Source: Verrucomicrobia bacterium SCGC AAA164-E04 (GTDB lineage Bacteria; Verrucomicrobiota; Verrucomicrobiia; Limisphaerales; AAA164-E04). From it: DNA of 47,699 bases. The stretch lies in NCBI GenBank assembly GCA_000383715.1, contig KB911973.1, positions 1 to 47,699 of the forward strand, given 5' to 3'. The notes beneath the pieces are model-generated. The model ran no database searches, had not been told where the DNA came from, and was given only the letters and a program-made list of their open reading frames with translations. The translations under genes were made by a program, and so were the position numbers. Positions 18,140 to 27,337 of this stretch are shown one piece after another (the stretch's first letter is position 1; the number at the start of each line of letters is the position of its first letter).

Positions 18140-19463
18140 TGGGATTCACCTGATCATTGGACAAGGCAACCCTGATCTGCCAAGTTCCTGTTCTCCACAC
18201 AAGCATGATTAAAACCAAGAGAAGAATAATATTGAAGAGGAAAATGAGTTGAACGAGTTCTTTTCCATCAGAGGGAATCAATATCAAGCTACCCAGATAC
18301 GCCAACACCACCATGAACGGAACAAAGAGCGTTCGATACCTTTTAAGTGCCAGCAAATTGGAAAGAAGCACATTACTGCACGAAAGAAAAAGCATGGCTG
18401 CAGAGAACCATGGTAATAAATCCAACACCATCGACAACCCAACCTCATTGCTGATGACACGTTGAGCAAAGCCATTGAGCAGGCCTGAACCCTTCATCCC
18501 TCGCATGTAATCTATCAAATAAGGCCATCCCCAAGAAAGACTGAGAAAGAAACAGAACACAACACCGCCTAGAAGCAGGGTGCCGGCCATGGTTGAAATC
18601 AATATGGAACTTGATTGCCCCTCGCGATGAGATTTCACAAGTTTTGGAAACATCACGCCTGCCAATGGGCCTAGCAACATGAACAAACCCCGTCCCAGTG
18701 TGCCTGCCATGGCATAATAGGAGGACTCTGTTTTGGACATCAGTGCTCTGAAAAATATGGTATCCGCACTCATCATCATTTGGAAAACAATGGGAGCCAA
18801 AGCAAGCGGCAGAATACCGCGCAACCACCTTCCCCAGTTGCAAGTAATACTCTTGTGTTTGACAAGATGGGGGCGAGCCGCCGAATAAACCATCAATAAA
18901 GCAATAAAGACACCAGCCAACACGCCCAACATGACAGATTGCGCAGAGGCTCCCAGAAGAATAATCAACAGAAATACAAATACCAACCTACCTGCCCCAT
19001 TTGCCAGCAGTGACCAACCCAGCCATGAAAACCGCTGAGCCCCCTGCAACACCCCCATGAACACAGGTAGCCAAAACAGAAGCAAGCCTGCCAGCAAGGT
19101 AGTGATCAGCGGCAAGGCTTGATCCATTTTATAAAAGGAAAAAATAGGTTTGTGAAAAAAAGCGACCACACTGACGAATACTAACCATATAACAAAGGTA
19201 AGCTTAATGATACCGTGGGCGTGGTAGGTCATCCTGTGGCGTTCCGCTTCAGAGGTCGCCGAGGCAGTCTCATGAGTAAAGACTGTTTGAATGCCGGGCG
19301 TGGCACTCATCATCAAGGTCAAAACCCCCAGTAAAGCAGCAAACAATCCATACTCTCCATCTTTTGGGAGCATATCGAATGCTATGAAATGAACCGCAAA
19401 CATGAGTACACCTGCAAGCGTGTTACAAAAAATCATCCATGAACTTTGACGGAAAAAACTCAT
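18132..19463 (-). CDS. Polysaccharide flippase-like membrane protein (MATE/Wzx superfamily)
   Basis: A 443-residue integral inner-membrane protein with about 12 hydrophobic segments, beginning with NTLAGVLMFAVHFIAFDML and including LITTLLAGLLLFWLPVFMGVLQG and FVFLLIILLGASAQSVMLGVLAGV. The layout is that of the oligosaccharidyl-lipid/polysaccharide flippase group that moves lipid-linked glycans across the membrane. Its neighbours are a glycosyltransferase (18 bases upstream) and an RsbU-like regulator (overlapping), which supports a role in an exported glycan. No polymerase or chain-length gene is adjacent. Confidence 0.8.
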   Translation of the reverse strand: MSFFRQSSWMIFCNTLAGVLMFAVHFIAFDMLPKDGEYGLFAALLGVLTLMMSATPGIQTVFTHETASATSEAERHRMTYHAHGIIKLTFVIWLVFVSVVAFFHKPIFSFYKMDQALPLITTLLAGLLLFWLPVFMGVLQGAQRFSWLGWSLLANGAGRLVFVFLLIILLGASAQSVMLGVLAGVFIALLMVYSAARPHLVKHKSITCNWGRWLRGILPLALAPIVFQMMMSADTIFFRALMSKTESSYYAMAGTLGRGLFMLLGPLAGVMFPKLVKSHREGQSSSILISTMAGTLLLGGVVFCFFLSLSWGWPYLIDYMRGMKGSGLLNGFAQRVISNEVGLSMVLDLLPWFSAAMLFLSCSNVLLSNLLALKRYRTLFVPFMVVLAYLGSLILIPSDGKELVQLIFLFNIILLLVLIMLVWRTGTWQIRVALSNDQVNPNE

Positions 19464-19481
19464 TTTAATCAGGTCTCAAAT

Positions 19482-20483
19482 TTACTGATTCGTCATGTGA
19501 TGTTTTTCAATAACTACTTCCGAAGCATTGAATGTAGAGTCGGAATGATCGCTGTTTTTCACACATCCTACCCAAAAACCAGTTCCATAAGATAGATGAC
19601 ACAACAACATCAATGGCATAGCAAGCAGACTGTTTCGAAATCCAAACGATTTGATATTGACCATCATTTGCCCCAGCAATGCCAATCCATACAAAAGAAA
19701 AGGCAAGAGCATGAGCATCGCTAAGGAAGATCGAATCTGCACTGTCCCCGGGACAAACAAACCAATATTTATAAGGGTATAAACGAGAAATAAAGCGGGA
19801 GCCATGTTCAATAGTGAACTCGAACTGGGGTGACGTCTAAATTGCTGTGCCCGCCCGCATCCATAACGATACAACATGTAAAGAAAACTTCCAACGGTAC
19901 TTCTGGGGTAACGTTTAACACTGAGTGTTGGGTCATAAAACAGACGGCCCCCTTCATGTGCAATGGATTCCATCAATGCATTTTCCTCGTTCGGATAAAG
20001 AGCCTCATCAAATCCACCCGCTTTCTCAAATGCACTTTTTCGTATCAATAGATTACAGAGGATCAACTCTTTTTCAGAGCTGGCCCTTTGTTTTCCAATG
20101 GGCATATACCTGGATCGACTGGGCCCAAAGGTTAATGCACTCCCTAGTAAAACTTCAAAAATTGTTTGAACAAAACTGGCATCCTCTGGACATAGATTAG
20201 GCCCCCCCACAACTTCTGCATCTGACTTTCCCAGCCAATCCATTACTCTTTCCCATGACTGAGGGGTGAGGATTGAATCGTCATCCAAGAAGTAAAGCCA
20301 TTGCCCGGAGGCATGCTTTACGGCGACATTTCTCTGAATCGAAGGCATTCGACCTCGAGTAATGATCATCTCTGCAAAATCTTCTGGAACATCCAATACC
20401 CTGAAAGATTCAATCGATGGGAGGGTTTCCTGATCAGGGGGTGCCGCGACTATGATTGAAAGTATCGGGCAATTTGAAGTCAT
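19482..20483 (-). CDS. Family 2 glycosyltransferase with C-terminal membrane segments
   Basis: GT-A fold enzyme: N-terminal PILSIIVAAPPDQETLPSIES, then the nucleotide-sugar/metal motif YFLDDDSIL near residue 96, VGGPNLCPEDASFV, and AGGFDEALYPNEENALME as the acceptor-region motif. Three hydrophobic stretches near the end (ALFLVYTLINIGLFVPGTV, LLPFLLYGLALLGQMM, LLAMPLMLLCHLSYGTGFWV) place it at the inner membrane. Its start overlaps the stop of the M20 gene by four bases, so these two, the flippase and the RsbU protein form one likely operon. Sugar donor unknown. Confidence 0.88.
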   Translation of the reverse strand: MTSNCPILSIIVAAPPDQETLPSIESFRVLDVPEDFAEMIITRGRMPSIQRNVAVKHASGQWLYFLDDDSILTPQSWERVMDWLGKSDAEVVGGPNLCPEDASFVQTIFEVLLGSALTFGPSRSRYMPIGKQRASSEKELILCNLLIRKSAFEKAGGFDEALYPNEENALMESIAHEGGRLFYDPTLSVKRYPRSTVGSFLYMLYRYGCGRAQQFRRHPSSSSLLNMAPALFLVYTLINIGLFVPGTVQIRSSLAMLMLLPFLLYGLALLGQMMVNIKSFGFRNSLLAMPLMLLCHLSYGTGFWVGCVKNSDHSDSTFNASEVVIEKHHMTNQ

Positions 20484-21622
20484 GGTAGTGATCTGAAAAA
20501 TTGCACGTATTTTTCAACACAATTTTCGAGCGAGCGAATGGAGATCCATTCGTCGGCGGTGTGCGCTTGATCAATGCTCCCGGGTCCGAAAACGATACAA
20601 GGCGTGCCGTTTTGAGCAATGAAGGCAGCATCACAAAAGTAATCAACACCCAGGGGTTTTTTCTGCCGTGACAGGGCCATTAATTTTTGAATCCAGGGCA
20701 GATCAGATTGTGTTTCCATCGCTGGACATTCTGCATCCTTCCTGTAATCCAGGGATGCTTTGACACCTCTTTTTCTGAGGGCGTTTAGTATTTCCTTTGC
20801 GATGGCAGCGTTACTTTCGCCGGGAAGCGTCCTGCGATCTGCAGAGATGGAGCAAGCATCAGGCACAATGTTGGGTTGTTTGCCTCCACTTATGGTTCCC
20901 ACATTAATGGTTGCGGGTCCCAGTAGAGGATGCCTGCGCCGGTTTAATTGTTCTCGATAATCCTGTTCCAGAAACTGAACAGCACTCGCCATCGAATGAA
21001 TGGCATTGTTACCAAGTGACGGCCGGGCCCCATGAGCAGCCAATCCATGCGTTTGCAAATGAAACCACATGGCTCCTTTGTGAGCGGTCACGACCTTGTT
21101 GGAAGTTGGCTCTCCAACAATGGCCAGATCGTAAGGCTTATTCCGTTTGGAAAACGAACGTGAGCCCAGTTGGCCGTATTCTTCATCCACCAAACATGCT
21201 AGATGGATTTCCGTGTTTCTGGGGCGCTCAGGACTGGCTGAGACCTGGGCAAGGGCATTCATCATTGCCGCGATACTTCCTTTTGTATCACAGGCGCCTC
21301 GCCCATAAATCCTGCCTTGCTTGATGTGTGGGTTTAATTGCCCCTCATCCGCAACGACCGTATCCATGTGGGGTGCCAGCAGCAAGCGGTGACAGGGGCG
21401 TGAACAAGGTTTGTATTTCAACACAAGGTTGCTGCGTTTACCTTTCACCAACTGATATTTAAAATCCAATCCCAGTTTGGCACCCCGCTGAGCAAGCATG
21501 TCCGCAACACGCTCTTCCCCGTTTAACGCATCGTCCGAGCAAAAAGCAGGGTTGACACTTGGGATGGATATCAAGTCCATCAACAAGGAGCTCACAGCTG
21601 ACTTGGTATCTGCTTTTTTCAA
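20480..21622 (-). CDS. M20 family metallopeptidase (ArgE/DapE/CPG2-like)
   Basis: Zinc-dependent deacetylase or carboxypeptidase. Metal and catalytic motifs: LLAPHMDTVVADEG (metal His and Asp), GRGACDTKGSIAAMMNAL (bridging Asp), LVDEEYGQLGS (catalytic Glu), and DYFCDAAFIAQNG and HTADEWISIRSLENC near the C-terminus for the last ligand. A dimerization lid with GLAAHGARPSLGNNAIH is present. At 380 residues it matches acetylornithine deacetylase or succinyl-diaminopimelate desuccinylase; which substrate is not decided by sequence. It is the first gene of the glycosyltransferase/flippase operon, an unusual partner for that set. Confidence 0.88.
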   Translation of the reverse strand: MKKADTKSAVSSLLMDLISIPSVNPAFCSDDALNGEERVADMLAQRGAKLGLDFKYQLVKGKRSNLVLKYKPCSRPCHRLLLAPHMDTVVADEGQLNPHIKQGRIYGRGACDTKGSIAAMMNALAQVSASPERPRNTEIHLACLVDEEYGQLGSRSFSKRNKPYDLAIVGEPTSNKVVTAHKGAMWFHLQTHGLAAHGARPSLGNNAIHSMASAVQFLEQDYREQLNRRRHPLLGPATINVGTISGGKQPNIVPDACSISADRRTLPGESNAAIAKEILNALRKRGVKASLDYRKDAECPAMETQSDLPWIQKLMALSRQKKPLGVDYFCDAAFIAQNGTPCIVFGPGSIDQAHTADEWISIRSLENCVEKYVQFFRSLP

Positions 21623-21741
21623 GCTTTTATACTAATCATGCTCAACTTAATGTCGAGCGACGAATCTCTGAACCGGGAAAACCGAAAATCATCCCTGTCT
21701 TTTGAACCATGTTCGGGATGAGGGTGATTGAGGTCCACGGA

Positions 21742-23184
21742 TCAAGGCAAACCAAGGCCCGATTTCAAAGTTGCCAGCAGGTCCTGAATCGTGACGCGCG
21801 ACTGATTGGTGGTATCACGTTCACGCAGCGTCACGGTATCCAACAGGTCCGGGTTCTCTCCGAGAGTATCGAAATCAATGGTCACGCAATAGGGTGTCCC
21901 TATTTCGTCCTGACGTGCATATCTTTTACCGATGGCCCCAGCCTCATCGTAGAAACAATTAAAATGAGGTTTAAGCAGGTCGTATACAGCTTTCGCTTTT
22001 TCAACAAGTTCTGGTTTATTTTTAAGCAAAGGGAACACGCCTACTTTGATGGGCGCAACGCTGGGATGGAATCGCATGACAATGCGCTTCTCAGGCACCC
22101 CTTTTGCATTGGGAATCATGGCCTCATGGTATGCGTTACAAATCAGCGCCAGAACCATTCGATCCACACCAGCACTAGGCTCAATGACGTGCGGTATGTA
22201 GCGGGTTTTGGCTTCTTCATCAAAATATTCCATCGACTTACCACTGTGTTCCTGATGTTGAGTCAAGTCGTAGTTTGAGCGTGCAGCAACACCTTCCAAT
22301 TCCTGAACTCCGAAAGGAAATTTGAACATGATGTCCACCGTCGCACGGGCATAGTGTGCCAATTCATCATCCGTCTGCCAGTGTAACTCAAGGGAATCAG
22401 AAGGGAGTCCAATGCTCTCATACCAATTCAAACGCTGGTTTACCCAGTAGCCATGCCACTGTTTCCATCCCCAGTTGGATTCGGGTGAATCCGTGGGGGC
22501 TTCTTCTGCTGGAGCCCCTCCCTGACCATGCGCAATCTCGTCGGGTTTAATGAAAAATTCGAGTTCCATCTGCTCGAATTCGCGTGATCGAAAGGTATAG
22601 TTTCGGGGGTTAATTTCATTCCGAAATGCTTTACCGATTTGGCAGATTCCAAAAGGGATTTTTTGCCGCGAGACATCAGAAACGTTCTTGAATTGAGCAA
22701 AAATTGCTTGGGCAGTCTCGGGGCGAAGGTAAGCGACGTTATCCTCTGTTTCAACGGGGCCAACGTACGTTTTGAACATCAAATTGAATGCCCGTGGCTC
22801 CGTCTTGTCGGATCCACACTCTGTCACCATTTTACTTGGTTTCTTGAGGCAAGGGGTATTATCGAGCTGATCTGCCCTGAATCGCCCTTTGCAATCTTTA
22901 CAATCGACCATGGGATCACTGAAGGTAGATGTATGTCCACTGGCTTCCCATACCTTCGGATGCATGATGATGGTTGCATCCAATCCTACAACATCCTCCC
23001 GATCGCGGGTCATGGATTGCCACCACAGATCCTTGACATTACGCTTCAATTCAGCGCCCAGCGGGCCGTAGTCCCAGAACCCGTTGATGCCTCCGTAGAT
23101 TTCTGAAGATTGAAAGATGAAACCACGTCGTTTGGATAACGACACGATTTTTTCCATGAGTTCATTTACCTTGGGCTCTGCCAT
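21742..23184 (-). CDS. glyS: Glycyl-tRNA synthetase, single-chain dimeric type
   Basis: Class II aminoacyl-tRNA synthetase charging tRNA-Gly. The start is the ATG at 23184 ([22 protein letters not shown]); upstream residues up to 23238 do not resemble the family. Motifs are clear: the N-terminal [21 protein letters not shown], a [13 protein letters not shown] zinc-ribbon-like insert, [10 protein letters not shown], the motif 2 region [18 protein letters not shown], and motif 3 [15 protein letters not shown]. About 480 residues, the normal size for the alpha2 form. Confidence 0.96.
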   Translation of the reverse strand: MAEPKVNELMEKIVSLSKRRGFIFQSSEIYGGINGFWDYGPLGAELKRNVKDLWWQSMTRDREDVVGLDATIIMHPKVWEASGHTSTFSDPMVDCKDCKGRFRADQLDNTPCLKKPSKMVTECGSDKTEPRAFNLMFKTYVGPVETEDNVAYLRPETAQAIFAQFKNVSDVSRQKIPFGICQIGKAFRNEINPRNYTFRSREFEQMELEFFIKPDEIAHGQGGAPAEEAPTDSPESNWGWKQWHGYWVNQRLNWYESIGLPSDSLELHWQTDDELAHYARATVDIMFKFPFGVQELEGVAARSNYDLTQHQEHSGKSMEYFDEEAKTRYIPHVIEPSAGVDRMVLALICNAYHEAMIPNAKGVPEKRIVMRFHPSVAPIKVGVFPLLKNKPELVEKAKAVYDLLKPHFNCFYDEAGAIGKRYARQDEIGTPYCVTIDFDTLGENPDLLDTVTLRERDTTNQSRVTIQDLLATLKSGLGLP

Positions 23185-23485
23185 AATTCTTATAAGGTCA
23201 AAACCACAAGTGTCTCCTTGACCACAAGACGTTGTCAAGCAGCCAAAACGTCAGGAGCGTATGATTTATGCAATATCTTGCTCTTTTTAGTGCAAAAAGC
23301 CTCCAGCAGCCTCTTCAGGAATGGCAAATGATCTTCATGCACCTGAATCAAGCGTTTGGCCCAACTGCCTCTGCACTTGAAAAAAGATAGCATGTCCTGG
23401 GAAACAAACCAAAAAACACAATTTCATAACTCAATACAAAAGTGATGTGCTTGATGTTGGCAGGGAATGTGAGGACAATCAACCG
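23185..23485. other. Divergent intergenic region between glyS and the Nudix gene
   Basis: About 300 bases. No RNA gene or stable hairpin was recognised. On the minus strand TTGACA occurs around 23235 and may be a -35 element for glyS. Nothing else stands out. Confidence 0.5.
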
Positions 23486-24010
23486 GTGAAGCCCTATCAG
23501 ACGTTTAAATTTTGCCCGTCGTGTGGAAAAGCGCAGCCTCCATTGGAACGACCATGCTTTGTTTGCAACACTTGCGCACACACCTACTTTTTCAATCCTA
23601 CGATTGCCGCTGTTGGTATGGTCTTAAATAATGAGGGAAAACTATTGTTTATCGAACGCGCTCAAGAACCAGCCAAGGGCAAATTAGCTTTTGTTGGAGG
23701 ATTCATTGATGCAGGTGAAATCGCCGAGCTGGCGCTTGAGCGTGAAATCAAGGAAGAGGTGGGCCTGAAGGTAGAGAACATTGAATACCTGGCCAGTTTC
23801 CCGAACACTTATCTATATAGGGGCATCAACTATCCTGTGCTTGATTTTTTCTTCTCGGCAACCTGCAGCAACCCAAACGCCTTATTGGATCCAAACGAAG
23901 TGGCAGGACTTCATTGGCTGAACCCAAAAGATGTCAGGACAGATGAATTGGCATTTGAATCCATGAAAAGAGCATTCGAGCGCTGGACCCAATTGAACCC
24001 AACTGATTGA
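23486..24010 (+). CDS. Nudix hydrolase with N-terminal zinc ribbon
   Basis: Hydrolyses nucleoside-diphosphate-linked compounds, possibly NAD(H) or ADP-ribose. The zinc ribbon has four Cys (FCPSCG and CFVCNTCAHTYFFNP). The Nudix box GX5EX7REUXEEXGU is seen as GFIDAGEIAELALEREIKEEVGL. The GTG at 23486 with GAGGA ten bases upstream is preferred; a GTG at 23447 lacks a ribosome binding site and would add 13 residues of unusual sequence. It is shorter than NudC and lacks its SQPWPFPxS specificity motif, so NAD pyrophosphatase activity is not assured. Confidence 0.88.
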   Translation: MKPYQTFKFCPSCGKAQPPLERPCFVCNTCAHTYFFNPTIAAVGMVLNNEGKLLFIERAQEPAKGKLAFVGGFIDAGEIAELALEREIKEEVGLKVENIEYLASFPNTYLYRGINYPVLDFFFSATCSNPNALLDPNEVAGLHWLNPKDVRTDELAFESMKRAFERWTQLNPTD

Positions 24011-24028
24011 GGATGGTGGCCCGAAAAG

Positions 24029-25504
24029 TTATGCCAATAAAGGTTGGATCACTTCTCCGTGGACATCGGTGAGGCGTCGGTCAATACCGTTATGTCGAAA
24101 TGTCATTTTTTCATGATCGATCCCCAGCAGACGAAGAATGGTGGCGTGCAGGTCATAAACGGTTGTAGGATGATTTCGATCTGCAGGACGAAAGCCCCAT
24201 TCGTCACTCTCTCCATGGGTAATTCCCCCATTGATACCTCCGCCGCATAACCAGTTTGTAAAGCAAAACGGATTGTGATCCCGACCCTTACCACCCTGTG
24301 CACAAGGCATGCGACCGAATTCGGTAGTCCAAAGAATCAATGTATCATCAAGCATCCCCCGCTGCTTCAAATCCTCAATGAGTGCCGCTGTTCCTCGGGC
24401 CATTCCCGTGGCTAAAGGCCCATGATCCCGGTGAATGTCTTCATGAGAATCCCAATTGCGGCGAGGAAAACCATTATCATTTCCAGACCATATTTGAACA
24501 AAGCGGACACCACGCTCCAGAAGCCTTCGAGCAACCAGGCACTTTCGCCCCCAGTAATCAGTCTCCTCAACGTCATTGATCTCTTTGGGAAACGAGCTCT
24601 GCCCATGTTCCAAGCCATACTTGCGTCGTATGTATTCGGGTTCTTTCGAAATATCCATCGATTCAGGAGCACTCAATTGCATGCGAGCAGCCAGTTCATA
24701 AGCGCGTATCCTTGCTTCCAATCGCTCATCCCCTTCGCGCTCTGATTGATGCTGCAGGTTGGATGCTCTCAGTAAATCGAGGCCCTCTTCTTCGCTCTCT
24801 GGAGTGATATAATCATTCTTGGCAGCAAAAAGGTCATTGATAGGGTTCGTTCGGTTTGGGAAGATGACCGTGCCTTGATGATGCGTAGGTAAGAAGGCCG
24901 CATCCCAGTTCTTCGGCCCGTTGGATGCATATCCTCGATGATCAGGCAAGACAACGAATGTGGGTAAATTTTCGTTTAAACTTCCCAGCCCATAAGAAAT
25001 CCATGCTCCCATCCCGGGAAATCCAGGTCTTTGAAATCCAGTGGATTGCAAATAGGTCGCCTGACTATGCACCCCTGTCTTCCCTATCAGGTTATGAACA
25101 AAAGCCATGTCATCCACACATTTACCAAGCGGTGCCACGATCTCGCTGAGCCGTTTCCCCGATTGACCATGCGCGCGCCAATCCCAGGGTGAGGCAAAGG
25201 TATTTCCTGGTTGACTTTGAAATAACTCGACAGATTCTCCAGGATCCCAAGTTTGCCCATTCTTTTTGATGAGCATTGGTTTATAGTCAAATGTATCGAC
25301 ATGACTCGCTGCTCCTGCCATGAAAAGCTGGATCACGCGTTTCGCCTTGGGAAGATGACGCATGAACGTTTCATTGCCAGGGTTCACGGAGGGCGCTCCG
25401 AGTAGCCCTTGGCTTTTGAGCAAGCTGGCAAGAGCAATGCCACCCAAACCACCTCCGGATTGCCAGAGAAACTCCCTCCTTGATGTTTGAAGACCTGAAT
25501 TCAT
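24029..25504 (-). CDS. Tat-exported DUF1501 protein (alkaline-phosphatase superfamily)
   Basis: The twin-arginine motif SRREFLWQS with a following hydrophobic part gives Tat export. DUF1501 signatures: VIQLFMAGAASHVDTFDYKP, GFPRRNWDSHEDIHRDHGP, DTLILWTTEFGRMP, GKGRDHNPFCFTNWLCGGGINGG and TVYDLHATILRLLGIDHEK. Length 491 is standard. In Planctomycetes and Verrucomicrobia this gene usually follows a DUF1553/DUF1549 cytochrome-type partner, which is absent here, so it is a solo copy. Function in the family is not known; a hydrolase role is inferred from the fold. It ends 19 bases from the convergent Nudix gene. Confidence 0.92.
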   Translation of the reverse strand: MNSGLQTSRREFLWQSGGGLGGIALASLLKSQGLLGAPSVNPGNETFMRHLPKAKRVIQLFMAGAASHVDTFDYKPMLIKKNGQTWDPGESVELFQSQPGNTFASPWDWRAHGQSGKRLSEIVAPLGKCVDDMAFVHNLIGKTGVHSQATYLQSTGFQRPGFPGMGAWISYGLGSLNENLPTFVVLPDHRGYASNGPKNWDAAFLPTHHQGTVIFPNRTNPINDLFAAKNDYITPESEEEGLDLLRASNLQHQSEREGDERLEARIRAYELAARMQLSAPESMDISKEPEYIRRKYGLEHGQSSFPKEINDVEETDYWGRKCLVARRLLERGVRFVQIWSGNDNGFPRRNWDSHEDIHRDHGPLATGMARGTAALIEDLKQRGMLDDTLILWTTEFGRMPCAQGGKGRDHNPFCFTNWLCGGGINGGITHGESDEWGFRPADRNHPTTVYDLHATILRLLGIDHEKMTFRHNGIDRRLTDVHGEVIQPLLA

Positions 25505-25610
25505 ACGGTAGTTCGTACCCTACACAAAACCTCCCTCTCTAACAATCCTAAGAAATTTAGAACATTTTCCTTTGGTTGCGTTTCAATGAATCGTGATGTA
25601 TTGATTCACC

Positions 25611-27152
25611 ATGAGCAGGAAGCCCCTATTAACTCACACACTTACCATAATATGCACATTGGCAGTGCACTTTCATGTTCTTGGAGATAATCATTCATCT
25701 CAGCCGGAAGACGCATCGGATATTCTGAATTGGGCACAACGTTTAAATACGGCCTTCATACAAGTAGCCGACAAAGTGTCACCATCCGTCGTCGTCATCG
25801 AAGTGGCGCATCCGGTCGACGAGCGAAATGCTCTGATGGATCTACAACACGAACCCTTTTTGGATCAGCTTCCAGAAGAGGAACGCCGAAAATTTGAGAA
25901 GTATTTCAATGATCAAAGAAAGAAACAGGAGGAGCAGATTCCCGAAAAAAATGGTGAATCTGAGCAGGTTCCGAAGGATCGCTACGACGGAAAAGGCTCA
26001 GGGATGATCCTGAGCAAGAAAGGATTTGTACTGACAAACTATCATGTCATCGAAGGAGCAAGCCGAATCCGTGTTCGCCTTCAGAGCGGAAGGGTCTTCA
26101 GGGCCCTGGTCAAAGGGTATGATTCTCAGTCTGATGTCGCGGTGATTGAACTTGTGGATGCCCCTGAGTCAATATTGCAGCCCATTGAATTAGGCGATTC
26201 AGACAGCGTGAAAGTAGGAGAATTTGCCATAGCGATTGGAGCTCCATTCGAGCTCGAATACAGTGTCACTTATGGGCATGTCAGCGCAAAAGGCAGGTCT
26301 TCCGTGACACGACAATACAATCTTGATCACGATTTCATTCAGACAGACGCCGACATTAACCCCGGTAATTCCGGAGGCCCACTCGTCAATATCCAGGGTG
26401 AGGCCGTGGGGGTCAACACCATGATCCGCGGGCTGAACACAGGTATAGGCTTCGCCATCCCAATCAACATGGCAATGGAAATTGCCGAGCAGGTAATAGA
26501 AACAGGTACATTCAGACGCGCCTTGCTAGGCATCGGTATCGAAACGCTGACGGATAATTACGAACTGAATAATATTGTATCCGCAGTGTCGAAAGGTGTC
26601 ATCGTATCTTCTATCAATGCAGACAGTGCCGCAGGTGAATCAAACCTTAAACCAGCAGACATCATTATTGCCGTAGGTGGAAAACCAGTGGCCTCTGCAC
26701 AGCAGTTGAAAAATCAAGTACGTAGTAAATCGATTGGCAAAGCCCTCATTCTGGATGTGGTGCGCAACAAAGAGCGCTTGCAGATCGAAGTCAAACCACG
26801 GGAATGGAAAAGGCCGCCGGTAACTGCCATCACAGCCAACGAGCCCAGAGAAACCCCGACGCGCCCTGTGGGATTGAAATTGCGGAAAGCAGATGAAACA
26901 GGGGCCAAACAATTTGGAGTTCCTCTCAAGGAAGGATTGATGATCTGGGAGATCGAAAAGGGAAGCCTCGCTGATAATTGGCTCAGTCCGGGTGAAATCA
27001 TCACTGATGTGAATTTTCAAGCCGTGAGGTCACCTTTCGATTTTGCAAAAATTTACCAAAATACGGATCTCAAGCAGAAGGGATTAGTCATTGTAGTTCA
27101 CGATGCGAAGGGTAACAGGAGATTGGTCATTCTCAAGGAGCGCGACCTGTAG
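25611..27152 (+). CDS. HtrA/DegP-like periplasmic serine protease with two PDZ domains
   Basis: Protein quality-control protease. A signal peptide (ends near residue 26) precedes a trypsin-like domain with the triad His145 (LTNYHVIEG), Asp175 (SDVAVIEL) and Ser254 (GNSGGPLV). Between the start of the domain and the active site is a charged insert of about 40 residues (EEERRKFEKYFNDQRKKQEEQ). PDZ1 lies around 300-400 (VIVSSINADSAAGESNLKPADIIIAVGG) and PDZ2 around 425-510, which is more divergent. The gene stands alone with the amt promoter region downstream. Confidence 0.93.
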   Translation: MSRKPLLTHTLTIICTLAVHFHVLGDNHSSQPEDASDILNWAQRLNTAFIQVADKVSPSVVVIEVAHPVDERNALMDLQHEPFLDQLPEEERRKFEKYFNDQRKKQEEQIPEKNGESEQVPKDRYDGKGSGMILSKKGFVLTNYHVIEGASRIRVRLQSGRVFRALVKGYDSQSDVAVIELVDAPESILQPIELGDSDSVKVGEFAIAIGAPFELEYSVTYGHVSAKGRSSVTRQYNLDHDFIQTDADINPGNSGGPLVNIQGEAVGVNTMIRGLNTGIGFAIPINMAMEIAEQVIETGTFRRALLGIGIETLTDNYELNNIVSAVSKGVIVSSINADSAAGESNLKPADIIIAVGGKPVASAQQLKNQVRSKSIGKALILDVVRNKERLQIEVKPREWKRPPVTAITANEPRETPTRPVGLKLRKADETGAKQFGVPLKEGLMIWEIEKGSLADNWLSPGEIITDVNFQAVRSPFDFAKIYQNTDLKQKGLVIVVHDAKGNRRLVILKERDL

Positions 27153-27337
27153 ATGAACCAAGTCGCAAATTCCTTGATCAAGGTCGCTCACTACTCACCA
27201 AGCGACGTTTATCCATGGTAGAAGACCGCTCAACACGGATTCAGGATCATTTCCACGAGGAAAAACACTGGAAATGTTGAGTGAAAGTATTCTTTTTTGT
27301 CGCCTAAATGCTTTGATTGATAATATTATTTCGTTCC

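Noticed and set aside
21709..22278. A 189-codon plus-strand open frame
   Set aside because: Antisense of glyS, whose motifs are unmistakable.
27172..27183. Perfect 12-bp palindrome CCTTGATCAAGG after the HtrA gene
   Set aside because: Too short and without loop or T-run for a terminator, and no repeat of it nearby; could be chance.
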